64,000 nt of DNA from Glaciimonas soli (GTDB lineage: Bacteria; Pseudomonadota; Gammaproteobacteria; Burkholderiales; Burkholderiaceae_D), in the NCBI RefSeq assembly GCF_009497155.1, contig NZ_WINI01000001.1:806001-870000 (forward strand). Reading direction: 5' to 3'. Positions within the stretch are counted from its first letter, which is position 1, and each line of letters opens with the position of its first letter. A model generated the notes under the pieces. The model was not told the DNA's origin, did no database searches, and saw only the letters and a program-made list of their open reading frames with translations. Shown in pieces: positions 27,501 to 34,928 of this stretch. A program made the position numbers and the translations under genes.

Positions 27501-30500
27501 ATGCTGCTGCCAGAAACGGTTAAGGTTGCTGCTGCGCCATTTGCTTCGATCCGGCCATCCTGATTGTTGACGTCATTGGTTGCCGTAGCATTAATCGACC
27601 CATCACTTTGCAGCACGCCAGAGTTGTTGAACAGTGTGCCATCGGCGTTGAGCGAAAGATTTTGTTTGCTGTAGAACGTGCCTTCGGTGTTATCGATGTC
27701 GGTAGCCTTGACGTTCACATCACCTGCACTACCGATAAAGCCGCCGACATTGTTGGCGCTAGTATTGCTTAAGCCCTGGCGCAAGTTGATGGTGAGCGCA
27801 TTCGCACCGAGATTTTGTATCGTACCTGCAGCGTTGTTGAGGCTGTTGGCATTGATGGCTAAACCGCTCTTGATCGCTTCAAGCTTACCCTGCGTATTGT
27901 TAATATTGCCGGTCGCATTGACCTTTAAACTATCGCCGGATAAATAACCGCCATTGCTGTTGTCGATATCTCCGGCAGTGGCGGTAATAGTGGTTGCGCC
28001 TGCGCCGAACAATGTTCCAGCTTGATTATTGATACTGGTAGCACCAGCATTGACGGTGCCATTACTGCCGATGGTGCCGCCTTGGTTCTGTAATGCGCCA
28101 TTGCCTACCGCGACATTAAGTGTGCCAGTTCCTGCATGCGAAATGGTGCCGCCGTTATTATTCAATTGCTGCGGAGTCAGTGTCAGATCGGCGCTGTTGG
28201 TTTGAATTAAACCAGCATTCGAATTATCTAACATATTGGTGACATCTATCGTGCTGGCATCTTCACCGAATTGGGCAATTTGACCTTGTTGATTTGATAG
28301 ATTGGTGGCGTGCAGGGTGATCTGATCGGCGTTGATTTTGCCTTGATTATTATTGAGCTGGGCAATCGTGGCGTTGATCTTCGCTGCGTCTAACGCGCCT
28401 TGTGCGTTGGAGAGAGACGCTGCTTGTGCGGTTAAGGTATTCGCAGCGGCTAGTCGGCCACTGTTGTTATTGAGTTGATTCTGTACCCTCGCAGTGAGAT
28501 TGTTGCCAGCGGTGATTTGTCCGCTGTTGGTGGCGTTGGCTGCAGTCAGATTGACATCGCCATTGCCGCCGATAACGCCGCCTTGTGAACCATCGGCTGC
28601 AGTACCTGCAGCATTGGTCAATAAGCCGCTGGCAGAAAGCGTGAGTCCACTGTTATCGAGGGACGTAATGCGACCGGCCGTATTGTCGATGTTGGCGGCG
28701 TTAGCCTGTAAGGCACTCGCCGCTTGTATGGATCCCTGCGTATTATTCAGATTGCCAGTGAGGTTCAGCGCCGCATTGCGATTGGCAATTAATGAACCCT
28801 GCTGATTATTCAGGTTGGCGGCGGTGAGTAGCAATTGACCATTGGTCGCGATATCGCCAGCGACGTTGGAAGCTGCGCCGGTATTGATGCTCAATGTCCC
28901 ACTACCTGCATGAGTAATGTGGCCAACGTCATTGACCAAATCGCCTGATTGGAGAATGAGCTTGTTGGCGTTTGTGGCAATCGTACCGGACGTGTTATTC
29001 GTAGTACCTGTGGTGCTGATGTTGGTGTCGCCACTGCCTGACTGAATAAGGCTCCCAGCAACGTTCGAAAGCGCTCCAGAATTAATAGTGAGCTGTGCGG
29101 TGTTGATCACACCTTGATTGTTGGTGACAGCGCCAGTAGCATTGATCGTGGTGGCACCGGCTGCCTGCAAATTACCGCCGCTGTGATTAATATCGCCAGA
29201 GGTTGCCGTCAAAGTAGTCGCGCCGTTAGAACTGGTATTGGCATTGGCTAAATTGAGACTGCTACCCATCATCGAAACGTTGCTACCCGCCGTGTTTTGT
29301 CCTGTTGCGATCAGCGTGCCGTTGGCATTGAGTACTAAATTGCCAAGCTGCGTGGCTTTGCCATTCACATCAATTCCTGCCGCTAACACACCGGTCGAGT
29401 TAATTGATGCCGCATTTACGTTGAGGTCGTTTTGTGCAGCGATGGTACCGCTGTTGGACACGAGGCCAGCGCTGTTGAGGCCAACTTGTTGGGCATAGAG
29501 CGTGCCACTATTGTTGACATCATCGGTACTACGAATCGCAATCTGTCCAGTGGCATTGGTCTTATTGTTCAGGGTCACTTTACCGTCGTTACTGATAGTC
29601 ACATCACCAGCGCTGGCGGCAGTATCTCCCAGTAGTTTTACGCCGACACCATGTTCATTCCCTACCAGCATAATCTTCTGCGCATACATGCCGCCCAGCG
29701 CAGAGGAGTCAATTGCCACGGCAGGTTGCCCACCTTCGCCAGCAATGACAGTCACACCCAGATCGTTGTAATTGACTTGATTGGCACCAGTGACCACATT
29801 GAGGCGGTTGGCGTAGAGCTTGTCGTTCACGCTCACACTACGAGCAATAAGATCTAATTGGTCTGCCCCGGTGCCGTTCATGCCACCGGCACCAATATTG
29901 ATATCACCTTTGGTCACGCGAAATGATGCCAAACTACCATCGCCGCCAAATGTGGGTGTGCCAGTCGTCAGTACGCCTCTGCTCGTGTTGATGAAACCTG
30001 CACCGCCGCCAACTGAAATGCCGTTCGGATTAGCGACTATGACTTCGGCGCGCTGGCCAGCCACTTCGATGTAGCCATTAAGCTGCGAACGAGAGGTGCC
30101 AAGCACCTCGTTCAAAATGATTTTAGCGGGTGTATTGATCTGGGAATTGCCCTGAATAAACCCGCCCAATTGGGTGTTCACCGTTGTGGGGCTATTATTT
30201 AAGATGACGCCATTCGGATCGACTGAGAAGCTGTCGTATTTGTTATGTGAAAGCCCTGCACCATTAGGCTGAACAATCTGAACAACAGGAATCCCGTTGG
30301 CACTTCTATCGGCGATCGGTTGTGGCCCGCCATTCTTATACGCGACTTGCTGCGCACTGACCACAGTTATCTCACCAAATAAACCAGCGATGACGACGCC
30401 TAACATCGCAAAGCGCATCAGCGGTGTCGTCGTAGAAACTGACGCACTCGCACTGCGTGTTTCTCCAGTCCCCTTACCTTGATTAGTGACGAGCTCCGAA

Positions 30501-30559
30501 ACGGCAACGAGCATACCGCGCTTGTGATTGAAGATAAGGCGGAAATTTTGCTTGTTCAT
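21557..30559 (-). CDS. cdiA: CdiA-type two-partner secretion exoprotein with C-terminal toxin
   Basis: 3000 residues. An extended signal peptide region (MNKQNFRLIFNHKRG, 1-22) and signal core end near residue 70. The TPS secretion domain follows, with DPNGVILN and VIVANPNGIS (NPNG at 177-180). Long Asn/Gly/Ala-rich FHA repeats run to about residue 1370. A non-repetitive Trp/Tyr-rich segment (about 1370-1775) contains a Gly/Ser/Asn linker and is the likely receptor-binding region. FHA-2-type repeats follow to about 2600. The pretoxin part has NNRQLHPTE (2705-2713) and ELYN (2727-2730), the Burkholderia-type border. The last 270 residues are the toxin region: a polar first half with FSCATPECLG and a Gly/Ala-rich hydrophobic second half ending in the GGW motif. 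I see no cysteine before this region. Toxic activity is unassigned. Confidence 0.92.
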   Translation of the reverse strand: MNKQNFRLIFNHKRGMLVAVSELVTNQGKGTGETRSASASVSTTTPLMRFAMLGVVIAGLFGEITVVSAQQVAYKNGGPQPIADRSANGIPVVQIVQPNGAGLSHNKYDSFSVDPNGVILNNSPTTVNTQLGGFIQGNSQINTPAKIILNEVLGTSRSQLNGYIEVAGQRAEVIVANPNGISVGGGAGFINTSRGVLTTGTPTFGGDGSLASFRVTKGDINIGAGGMNGTGADQLDLIARSVSVNDKLYANRLNVVTGANQVNYNDLGVTVIAGEGGQPAVAIDSSALGGMYAQKIMLVGNEHGVGVKLLGDTAASAGDVTISNDGKVTLNNKTNATGQIAIRSTDDVNNSGTLYAQQVGLNSAGLVSNSGTIAAQNDLNVNAASINSTGVLAAGIDVNGKATQLGNLVLNANGTLIATGQNTAGSNVSMMGSSLNLANANTSSNGATTLTATSGDINHSGGNLQAAGATTINATGAVTNNQGVINTAQLTINSGALSNVAGSLIQSGSGDTNISTTGTTNNTSGTIATNANKLILQSGDLVNDVGHITHAGSGTLSINTGAASNVAGDIATNGQLLLTAANLNNQQGSLIANRNAALNLTGNLNNTQGSIQAASALQANAANIDNTAGRITSLDNSGLTLSASGLLTNAAGTAADGSQGGVIGGNGDVNLTAANATNSGQITAGNNLTARVQNQLNNNSGRLAAANTLTAQAASLSNAQGALDAAKINATIAQLNNNQGKINADQITLHATNLSNQQGQIAQFGEDASTIDVTNMLDNSNAGLIQTNSADLTLTPQQLNNNGGTISHAGTGTLNVAVGNGALQNQGGTIGSNGTVNAGATSINNQAGTLFGAGATTITATAGDIDNSNGGYLSGDSLKVNATGNINNTQGKLEAIKSGLAINANSLNNAAGTIQNLGANALTINLRQGLSNTSANNVGGFIGSAGDVNVKATDIDNTEGTFYSKQNLSLNADGTLFNNSGVLQSDGSINATATNDVNNQDGRIEANGAAATLTVSGSSIDNTSGRIANSGTGSTAINGGSNLANDAGTIGGNGNLTLTSTNLSNTQQGQVISAADLTLAIANNINNSQGKLFAGQNLTVNQAGATLNNSAGNIASSGDTNLTVASIDNTNGQIGNTAGNGGNIALSTSGIVTNTAGNIGSDKNTTIYANTILGDGKVIAGQDASINLQGDYTNTAANQFTANRDLSFAATGTLTNAGNLEAVRNLNVSAANVTNQYGALINAGNGNTWIQASNTVYNIGRIYGDDVAIGAQSITNDGILNADGTTNQAGIIAARNDLDLGANTIVNREHATIISLGDMAFGGALDANHKATDSSASILNASATIDAGNNLNLQTANLTNRNDHFATDLVIDPTLTTHVTQYRSWDSNTWYDTSDVTWSDSGDGGIVVVLPGNSRYEKFYKMDYTQIVQKTVVTSSDPGQITSGNNMTLSGNVTNDKSTMIAGGTLGGQLGDLNNIGADGQVVTTNQMTAGENYYHWVDGHPHENHYTYDNNGAAYDVALPTTTFALPVWTVLDLTKPNQGDNGAIGSGVGNSTVPSSGSSTIGGNQGGQNLSGNGQTVGGASGSAGGNTGTSGNTQTVGTADKPLPNLTLPNSQLFPITQNPNLGYLIETDPKFTNYNNFISSDYMLSRLGVDPMATQKRLGDGYYEQTLINQQITELTGKRFLGDYTSNEQQYEALMDAGINYAQQFQLTPGIALSAEQMNSLTSDIVWLVSQNITLPDGTTQSVLVPVVYLSRLDAGDVSPTGSVMSGRNIDLSINGTLQNGGTLQSSNNTLIHATDINNTGTISSDAKTGTMVLVADNDLINGGTISGNRVGILAGRDVTMASTISSATSKNGTNIGISQVASVNADQLSIQSGRDINLTGTAINTTGDAAFVAGRDINLNTVTTQATSNVDYGNKNHLNETQTQAIGTAIQSGGNVTLAAGQDINANAAYVNADQNLVAAAGRDVNIASAEQTSSKDQEISTTSKGMLSSSSYHYTDQQQGTQAVGSTLSGDNVQVVAGRDVNVIGSNVVGTHDVAVVAGNNVNIVASQNTASESSSSEEKTSGLTSSGMSVSMGNKEQDHQQTYDATTHNASTVGSTNGNVTITAGNAYTQTGSNVVALAGDIGIAGKTVDITAVQDTMTATTKDHTQQSGLSLGVSAPIVTAVKTIQQMNSASSKTDDPRMKALAAAVTVSAAGDAATAAQNPTDGVTVSLTVGSSKSDSQSKQTSSAVVGSNVTAGGNVSIAATGAGQDSNINVIGSNITAGQNALLKADGDINLKAAQSSSDQHSTSSSSSAAVGIAATYGSNGFAFGITANAAGSRGNADGSDVTNVNTHVTAGNNLIIESGHDTNLIGAVASANQVLANVGTSGSGNLNITSLQDTSNYNSKDQNIGGSVTIGYGASGSFNAGQSKVNGDYASVGEQSGIKAGDGGFIVNVNGNTNLTGGVIASTATPDKNLLVTQTLTQSDIENHSNYDASSVSVGGGYGSQSGSKDRVMQFNGGATGTSAGFSSTDGNASGTSHSGVSAGTVVITDDAKQQQLIGQTAEQTGASINHDVGVDNAGSIGKNWDGQQLKDKVTSEAQITAAFGQAAAKEIGSYADIKQKEALANKDYDEAAKWAEGGAYRVALHTGVGALTGGVGGAAGAFASAESMSVIDSAIQNMGLPDAVRQGLEQVTAAAIGVAVGGGAGAAAGVNVEANNRQLHPTEIEMIKKNANRFAKELYNTDNPTPEQIQGALSMLANTAQNLVDYNFGYDVPYSAQAEAFLHTLQSEYAASTPNLSIGNGQYLFYATNDQKNSPYINSGTVDKEIAGVIIKAPIKQPENAQSNTEKRDPLTNLPLDDQGRYGQQVVVEGKTYAPKYFSCATPECLGNNLDMSDPQTAAYVKALDKKVLDDIGTGATYAALANPTGAIGLMAGIIGTTSGVASGYLDGKTGNAVAKEAVQLAAQQYLQGVYGIGEAAASRVITLIDLCGGWQAFVDRTQQQAKDLVGGGK

Positions 30560-31095
30560 TGTGTTTCCAATTCAAGGTAAGACAAATCGGTGCTGATTTG
30601 CTACAGAGGCGAAAGAGCTAACTACAGAAAAACTTGCTTATTAATTAAGTCGCATTACATTGTAACAAGTGATGAATTGACAAGTAGATGAGAGTTCTCC
30701 GGAGATGATTAATTTAACAATGTTTAACAAATAATTAGGAAATAAACATCAGTAAACTTCCGCGTGGAAAATTTTTGACGATTTAAGAAGAATTAGGAGG
30801 CAAATACAGCACTGGCACTCATTGCCCGCTAGCATTTTTATAGTGGGGATTGGGATATTTGTTCTGGATAATGACGGTACATCAACGCCCATACCAGTAA
30901 CGTGCATGTTCTTTCCGATATTCCGTAAACTCAACACCTTCGTTAGCACTCATGCGCAAAGTTATCGCCCCGCTCTCATCGCTGCGTAAATTGGTAATCC
31001 CCATATCCATATAGCGCTACCACATCGTTGCTTTAGGATGGTGATAGCGATTGCGGTAACCGACTTAAAACAGGGCGATGCGTGGATCAACTGCG
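30519..31095 (-). repeat. cdiA leader, copy 1, joined to a duplicated comEC 3' end
   Basis: This block, from the first cdiA codons through the leader into comEC sequence, matches 34350-34928 almost base for base (577 against 579 bases). It includes the cdiA promoter region, about 320 bases of AT-rich leader without a gene, and the last roughly 70 codons of comEC. The copy at 34350 is continuous with the intact comEC, so the block here is the duplicate on that side. The transcription start cannot be fixed by eye. Confidence 0.9.
30882..31095 (-). pseudogene. Duplicated 3' fragment of comEC
   Basis: The last roughly 210 bases of comEC are repeated here, beginning at the codons for AVDPRIALF. 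A Gln codon (CAA) of the intact gene has become TAA directly after that motif. The fragment has diverged slightly and cannot make a product. Its upstream junction joins in frame to the truncated lipase-effector gene. Confidence 0.88.
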
Positions 31096-31268
31096 CCATC
31101 CAGAAGCGATTCCGTGCCTTGATAACCAGTGATGGGATCGCTGTAGGTGTCGAGGACACGATATTTAGCCCCGTCGAGAATGACGAACTTCTCCTTCCCA
31201 ACGTAGTTGGAACGATCTTCATAAGAGTCCTTCGCTAACAGGGTATATTCCTTGGTGCCGATGCTCAT
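31065..31268 (-). pseudogene. Truncated lipase-type effector gene (N-terminus only), fused to comEC remnant
   Basis: 67 codons. The first 57 or so (MSIGTKEYTLLAKDSYEDR, later YRVLDTYSDPITGYQGT) match, from memory, the N-terminus of lipase-fold antibacterial effectors of Xanthomonadales and Burkholderiales that have YRV near a GFQAT/GYQGT motif before the catalytic HRGTE segment. The catalytic part is missing. The frame passes into comEC-derived AVDPRIALF and stops. Its ATG overlaps the stop of the lipoprotein gene upstream (ATGA). I infer the 5' relic of an effector gene whose immunity genes survive upstream. Confidence 0.7.
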
Positions 31269-31891
31269 TCGAAGTGCTCCTTGGAGGACAAGGTGAGCGT
31301 GAAGAATTCATCGTGATACCGAGGGGCGACCTCACTTAGCGAGGACATCCCGAGCACGGAGCGATGCGGAATAGAGTTGTCGCCGTAATCCTTCTTGGAA
31401 AAATACTGCGTAATGGCTTCCTGCTTGACAATTTGTTCCTGCAGAAGACCGGGGCTAAACGTCACCTCACCGATCTTGAGCTGAGCAATGGCCGCTGTCA
31501 TAGACCAGTGACATACACCCAGTCCGTAATAGTCTTCATCTTGTAGTAGATCGAGGTAGATGGTGCCGCTGTACTCGTTAGCCCCTACCGGTACGAACGC
31601 TATCGGCGAACTTTGGCCGGGAGGCTTGTGATAAATGCCGATGAACTTGTCGAACGGGGCGCACTGCTCATTAGTGACGTCGTACTGCATGAACCCCGTT
31701 ACTGCATCAAACGGACCCGGCACATCCTTGAGCGTCAGGATAATTTCATAGCGCATCCTGGGATGCGGGTTCTGCTTAATGTCGGGAGTGTTCATGGACG
31801 AGCTGCAAGAAGAAACAAAGAACCCTAGAAATAGGCAAAGAGCCCCTAGCTTCGGTTTGATGATGTTTTGTAAACGGGCACGAGCAGTCAT
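31265..31891 (-). CDS. Lipoprotein, candidate immunity protein for a lipase effector
   Basis: 208 residues from the ATG at 31891, which overlaps the DUF4189 stop codon (ATGA). A signal peptide ends in the lipobox FVSSC. The mature part begins with HPRMRYEIILTLKDVPGPFD, then DAVTGFMQYDVTNEQC, LLQDEDYYGLGVCHW and QYFSKKDYGD. I recall this family as small exported proteins encoded next to lipase-type antibacterial effectors, but its function is an inference. It is coupled at both ends: DUF4189 upstream, truncated lipase downstream. It is the only full-length copy; a truncated one is at 32421. Confidence 0.75.
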   Translation of the reverse strand: MTARARLQNIIKPKLGALCLFLGFFVSSCSSSMNTPDIKQNPHPRMRYEIILTLKDVPGPFDAVTGFMQYDVTNEQCAPFDKFIGIYHKPPGQSSPIAFVPVGANEYSGTIYLDLLQDEDYYGLGVCHWSMTAAIAQLKIGEVTFSPGLLQEQIVKQEAITQYFSKKDYGDNSIPHRSVLGMSSLSEVAPRYHDEFFTLTLSSKEHFE

Positions 31892-32403
31892 TGAATGGGT
31901 TGGGATTGCGTGCACGAGGAGTAGTAAATGCGGCAATCCGATCCACCACCGTCCTGGCATGCCTTTGTGGCAGCCTTTTCCGCATCAGCAAGACCGACCC
32001 GAGATGCTGTACCAGTAGACTTACTGCTCACGGCAAGCGCAGCACAGGTGTTCGCGTACGAAATCTGGAGTACGCAATTCTGTCCGCCTTTGGCCATGCA
32101 GTCGTTGGTTGCCGCTCTCTCTGCACTTGCCTGGCTCTTCTGTCCAGTCGACGTGCCAAGAACAGCATGAGGGGCGTCCGTGGCAATGGCCCCCCAGCGA
32201 GACTCCCAGCGAACAGGGGGCTGTTGCTGTTGTGTCGCGGCTCTCTGGCATAGCTGCATGGAAGCGACGCCTTGACCACCTGGCGTTTGGCCCACGACAA
32301 CTTCCCCCGGCCCAGGGCCAGAACAAGGATAGGCCTGGGCATGGCTAAGCTGATGGGAAATCAATAAACCCAATAACAAGCCCCATAGGACAAAAGTCTT
32401 CAT
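31888..32403 (-). CDS. DUF4189 exported protein, copy 3
   Basis: 171 residues with a signal peptide (LLLGLLISHQLSHAQA). It starts with YPCSGPGPGEVVVGQTPGG and PLCQ-type Cys, then has the DUF4189 domain: WGAIATD, a central helix and repeated Cys (CVLQISYANTCAA, CRIYYSSC). A purine-rich ribosome binding site (GAGAGG) lies 10 bases upstream. DUF4189 genes often sit next to antibacterial effector genes, but no activity is established to my knowledge. It is coupled to the full-length lipoprotein gene. Its signal peptide and first domain segment are nearly identical to copy 2, while the C-terminal half differs. Confidence 0.85.
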   Translation of the reverse strand: MKTFVLWGLLLGLLISHQLSHAQAYPCSGPGPGEVVVGQTPGGQGVASMQLCQRAATQQQQPPVRWESRWGAIATDAPHAVLGTSTGQKSQASAERAATNDCMAKGGQNCVLQISYANTCAALAVSSKSTGTASRVGLADAEKAATKACQDGGGSDCRIYYSSCTQSQPIQ

Positions 32404-32420
32404 AAGATTACTACCTCTCT

Positions 32421-32729
32421 TTAAACGGTTTTCGTGAAGTCGCAGGCAGCGCCTGTAGGTTGCTGACCGCTAATATCGGCCGACTCTGACCCGGGGTTAC
32501 GGTAGATACCAATAAACTCGTTGTATGGCGAGCATTGTTCGTTAGTGACGTCGTATTGCATGAAACCTGTTACGGCATCGAATGGACCCGGTGCATCTTT
32601 AATCGTTAACGTGATCTCGTAACGCATCTTGGGGTGCGGGTTCTGCTTGATGTCGGGTGTATTCATGGATGAACCGCAGGAGGTAGTAGGCAATCCCGAG
32701 AAAAGAACGGCAATAGAGCGGCCTTTCAC
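32421..32729 (-). pseudogene. Truncated copy of the immunity-type lipoprotein
   Basis: About 102 codons from a GTG at 32727-32729, just after the DUF4189 copy 2 stop. It repeats MRYEITLTIKDAPGPFDA and VTNEQCSPYN of the full-length lipoprotein gene, then runs after GIYRNPG into unrelated codons derived from the intergenic sequence of the repeat unit. It has roughly half the normal length. The junction shows that a deletion or unequal crossover between repeat units cut it. Confidence 0.75.
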
Positions 32730-32734
32730 GGTGT

Positions 32735-33253
32735 TTATTGAACGCGTACGGCTGGGCTGCAGGTCTTGAAGTAGAGGGAGCAACCAGTATCGGACTTGGA
32801 ACAAACACCGATGCCTTTTTGGACTGCAATGGCTTCGGTTGCACCCGAGCTCACGTTGAACGTCTTATGTCCGGCGATCAACGTACCGCAGCCATTGGAA
32901 AAGGTAATTTGCAGCGTACAATTGGCTCCGCCTTTGGCGGCGCAATCTGACATAGCGCTTTGTTCAGCGGCGCTGGCACTCAATGTGTCTTTAGAGGCGC
33001 CGATAATTCCTCGTCCTGGAGAGACGTCCGTGGCAATCGCTCCCCATCGCGACTGCCATTGAGGAGTGGGTTGTTGTTGCTGTTGGTTGGTCCGCTGACA
33101 AAGCGGCATGGAAGCGACGCCTTGACCACCTGGCGTTTGGCCCACGACAACTTCCCCCGGCCCCGGACCAGAACAAGGGTAGACCTGGGCATGGCTAAGC
33201 TGATGGGAAATCAATAAACCCAATAACACGCCCCATAGGACGAAAGTCTTCAT
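32735..33253 (-). CDS. DUF4189 exported protein, copy 2
   Basis: 172 residues. The signal peptide and the following GPGPGEVVVGQTPGG segment are nearly the same as in copy 3, and so is the leader (CATAAGATTACTACCTCTC on the plus strand occurs before both). The domain part (CTLQITFSNGCG, CSLYFKTC) has diverged. A GAGAGG ribosome binding site precedes the ATG. The near-identical 5' half joined to a divergent 3' half suggests gene conversion or repeated duplication with exchange. Confidence 0.85.
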   Translation of the reverse strand: MKTFVLWGVLLGLLISHQLSHAQVYPCSGPGPGEVVVGQTPGGQGVASMPLCQRTNQQQQQPTPQWQSRWGAIATDVSPGRGIIGASKDTLSASAAEQSAMSDCAAKGGANCTLQITFSNGCGTLIAGHKTFNVSSGATEAIAVQKGIGVCSKSDTGCSLYFKTCSPAVRVQ

Positions 33254-33338
33254 AAGATTACTACCTCTCTTTAAACGGTTTTCGTGACGTCGTGGGCAGC
33301 GCCTGCAGGTTGCTGACCGCTAAGTGGGCGACGGGCTG

Positions 33339-33854
33339 TCAGTGAATTTGAGCCGGAGGGCTGCAGGTGGTGAAGTAAACATGACAGTTTGGCGATGCTG
33401 CGCTACAGACATTTGTGGCTTTTTGAATGGCTTCTGCTTTGGTACTGCCCCAGTCAACATCAAAGGCCTTATCGCCAAGGATCATGGCACCACAGCCGTT
33501 CGCGTATGAGACCTGCAATTCGCAATGGGCGCCCCCCTTAGCTTTGCAGTCACTTATAGCTGAACGCTCAGCACTGTCTTGGCTTAGAGAACCGCTCGCT
33601 GATCCAACAATTGCTTTGTCACTATCGGTCACAATAGCGCCCCAACGCGACTCCCATTTAGGTGGTGGTTGTTGTGCTTGTTGTTGATTGACTCGTTGGC
33701 ATAGAGGGATGGAAGCAACGCCCTGACCGCCTTGCGTCTGCCCTACAACCACTTCTCCCGGACCGGGGCCGGAACAAGGGTAGGTTTGTGCGTAGCTAGG
33801 TAGGTAAGCAATCAACGAGCCTATTAATAGACTAATTAAGACGAGAGTCTTCAT
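33339..33854 (-). CDS. DUF4189 exported protein, copy 1, behind a cdiA leader
   Basis: 171 residues from the ATG at 33854, which has a good ribosome binding site (GGGAGG). It has a signal peptide, YPCSGPGPGEVVVGQTQGG and the Cys-rich DUF4189 domain (CELQVSYANGCG, CHVYFTTC). The same frame stays open upstream to 33950 and there encodes the CdiA extended signal peptide region (MNKQNFCLIFNHK), because a copy of the cdiA leader and first codons is fused in front. Expression from a cdiA-type promoter is therefore likely. No lipoprotein gene follows; only a short spacer similar to the other units remains. Confidence 0.85.
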   Translation of the reverse strand: MKTLVLISLLIGSLIAYLPSYAQTYPCSGPGPGEVVVGQTQGGQGVASIPLCQRVNQQQAQQPPPKWESRWGAIVTDSDKAIVGSASGSLSQDSAERSAISDCKAKGGAHCELQVSYANGCGAMILGDKAFDVDWGSTKAEAIQKATNVCSAASPNCHVYFTTCSPPAQIH

Positions 33855-33904
33855 AAGCTCGCCTCCCTTAAACGGTCTTCTTGATGTCGCCAGCGGCAAC
33901 GATA

Positions 33905-34220
33905 TAGCGTGCTTGTGATTGAAGATAAGGCAGAAATTCTGCTTGTTCATTGTGTTTCCAATTCAGGGTAAGACAAATCTGTGTTCATTTGCTACAGAGG
34001 CGAAAGAGACAACTACAAACAAACTTGTTTATTAGATAAGTCGCATTAGATTATAACAAGTGATGAATTGACAAGTAGGCGAGGGTTCACAGGAGATGAT
34101 CAATTTAACAATGCTTAACAAATAATTGGAAAATAAACATCAGTAAACTCCCGCGTGGAAATTTTTTGACGATTTAAGAAGAATTAGGAGGTAAATACTG
34201 CACTGACACTCATGCGCAAA
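33905..34220 (-). repeat. cdiA leader, copy 2
   Basis: This copy of the cdiA 5' leader and first codons is about 444 bases from copy 3 and closely similar to it. It ends where its sequence jumps from the leader (near CACTCA) to a few bases of the comEC 3' end, consistent with a deletion between short CACTCA repeats. It has no gene of its own apart from the run-on frame into DUF4189 copy 1. Confidence 0.85.
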
Positions 34221-34221
34221 G

Positions 34222-34296
34222 TTAGGCTTGTGCATGGCTAAGTTGATAGGTGCTCAATAAACCTATCAAAAAGCACCACCGGACGAGGGTCTTCAT
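34222..34296 (-). pseudogene. DUF4189 gene reduced to its signal peptide (fourth copy)
   Basis: 24 codons, MKTLVRWCFLIGLLSTYQLS then HAQA and stop. This is the start and signal peptide of the DUF4189 family seen three times downstream. The rest is lost at the junction with leader copy 2. As with copy 1, the frame is open upstream to an ATG at 34392 and there encodes the CdiA-like MNKQNFCLIFNHK region. Confidence 0.8.
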
Positions 34297-34349
34297 AAGC
34301 TCGCGTCCCTTAAACGGTCTTCTTGATGTCGCCAGCGGCGCCGATATAG

Positions 34350-34928
34350 CGTGCTTGTGATTGAAGATAAGGCAGAAATTCTGCTTGTTCATTGTGTTTC
34401 CAATTCAGGGCAAGACAAATCTGTGTTCATTTGCTACAGAGGCGAAAGAGACAACTACAGAAAAACTTGTTTATTAAATAAGTCGCATTCGATTATAACA
34501 AGTGATGAATTGACAAGTAGGTGAGAGTCCACTGGACGTGATCAATTTAACAATACTTAACAAATAATTGGAAAATAAACATCAGTAAACTTTCGCGTGG
34601 AAATTTTTTGGCGATTTAAGAAGAATTAGGAGGTAAATACTGCACTGGCACGCATTGGCCGCTGGCATTTTTATAGTGGCGATTGGGGTATTTGTTCTGG
34701 ATAATGAAAGTGCTTCAATGCCCATACCAGTAACGTGCATGTTCTTTCCGATATTCCGTAAACTCTACGCCTCCTTTAGCACTCATGCGCAAAGTTATCG
34801 CCCCACTCTCATCGCTGCGTAAATTGGTAATCCCCATATCCATATAGCGCTGCCACACCGATGCTTTAGGATGGTGATAGCGATTGCGGTAACCGACTTG
34901 AAACAGGGCAATGCGTGGATCAACTGCG
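34350..34928 (-). repeat. cdiA leader, copy 3, continuous with intact comEC
   Basis: The parental-looking version of the block also found at 30519-31095. It holds the last comEC codons, the AT-rich leader and the first codons of a cdiA-like frame (ATG at 34392). The stretch 34297-34714 has no intact gene. Confidence 0.88.

Noticed and set aside
22655-30482. Many plus-strand frames of 60-180 codons inside cdiA
   Set aside because: They are antisense shadows of the low-complexity Asn/Gly/Ala repeats.
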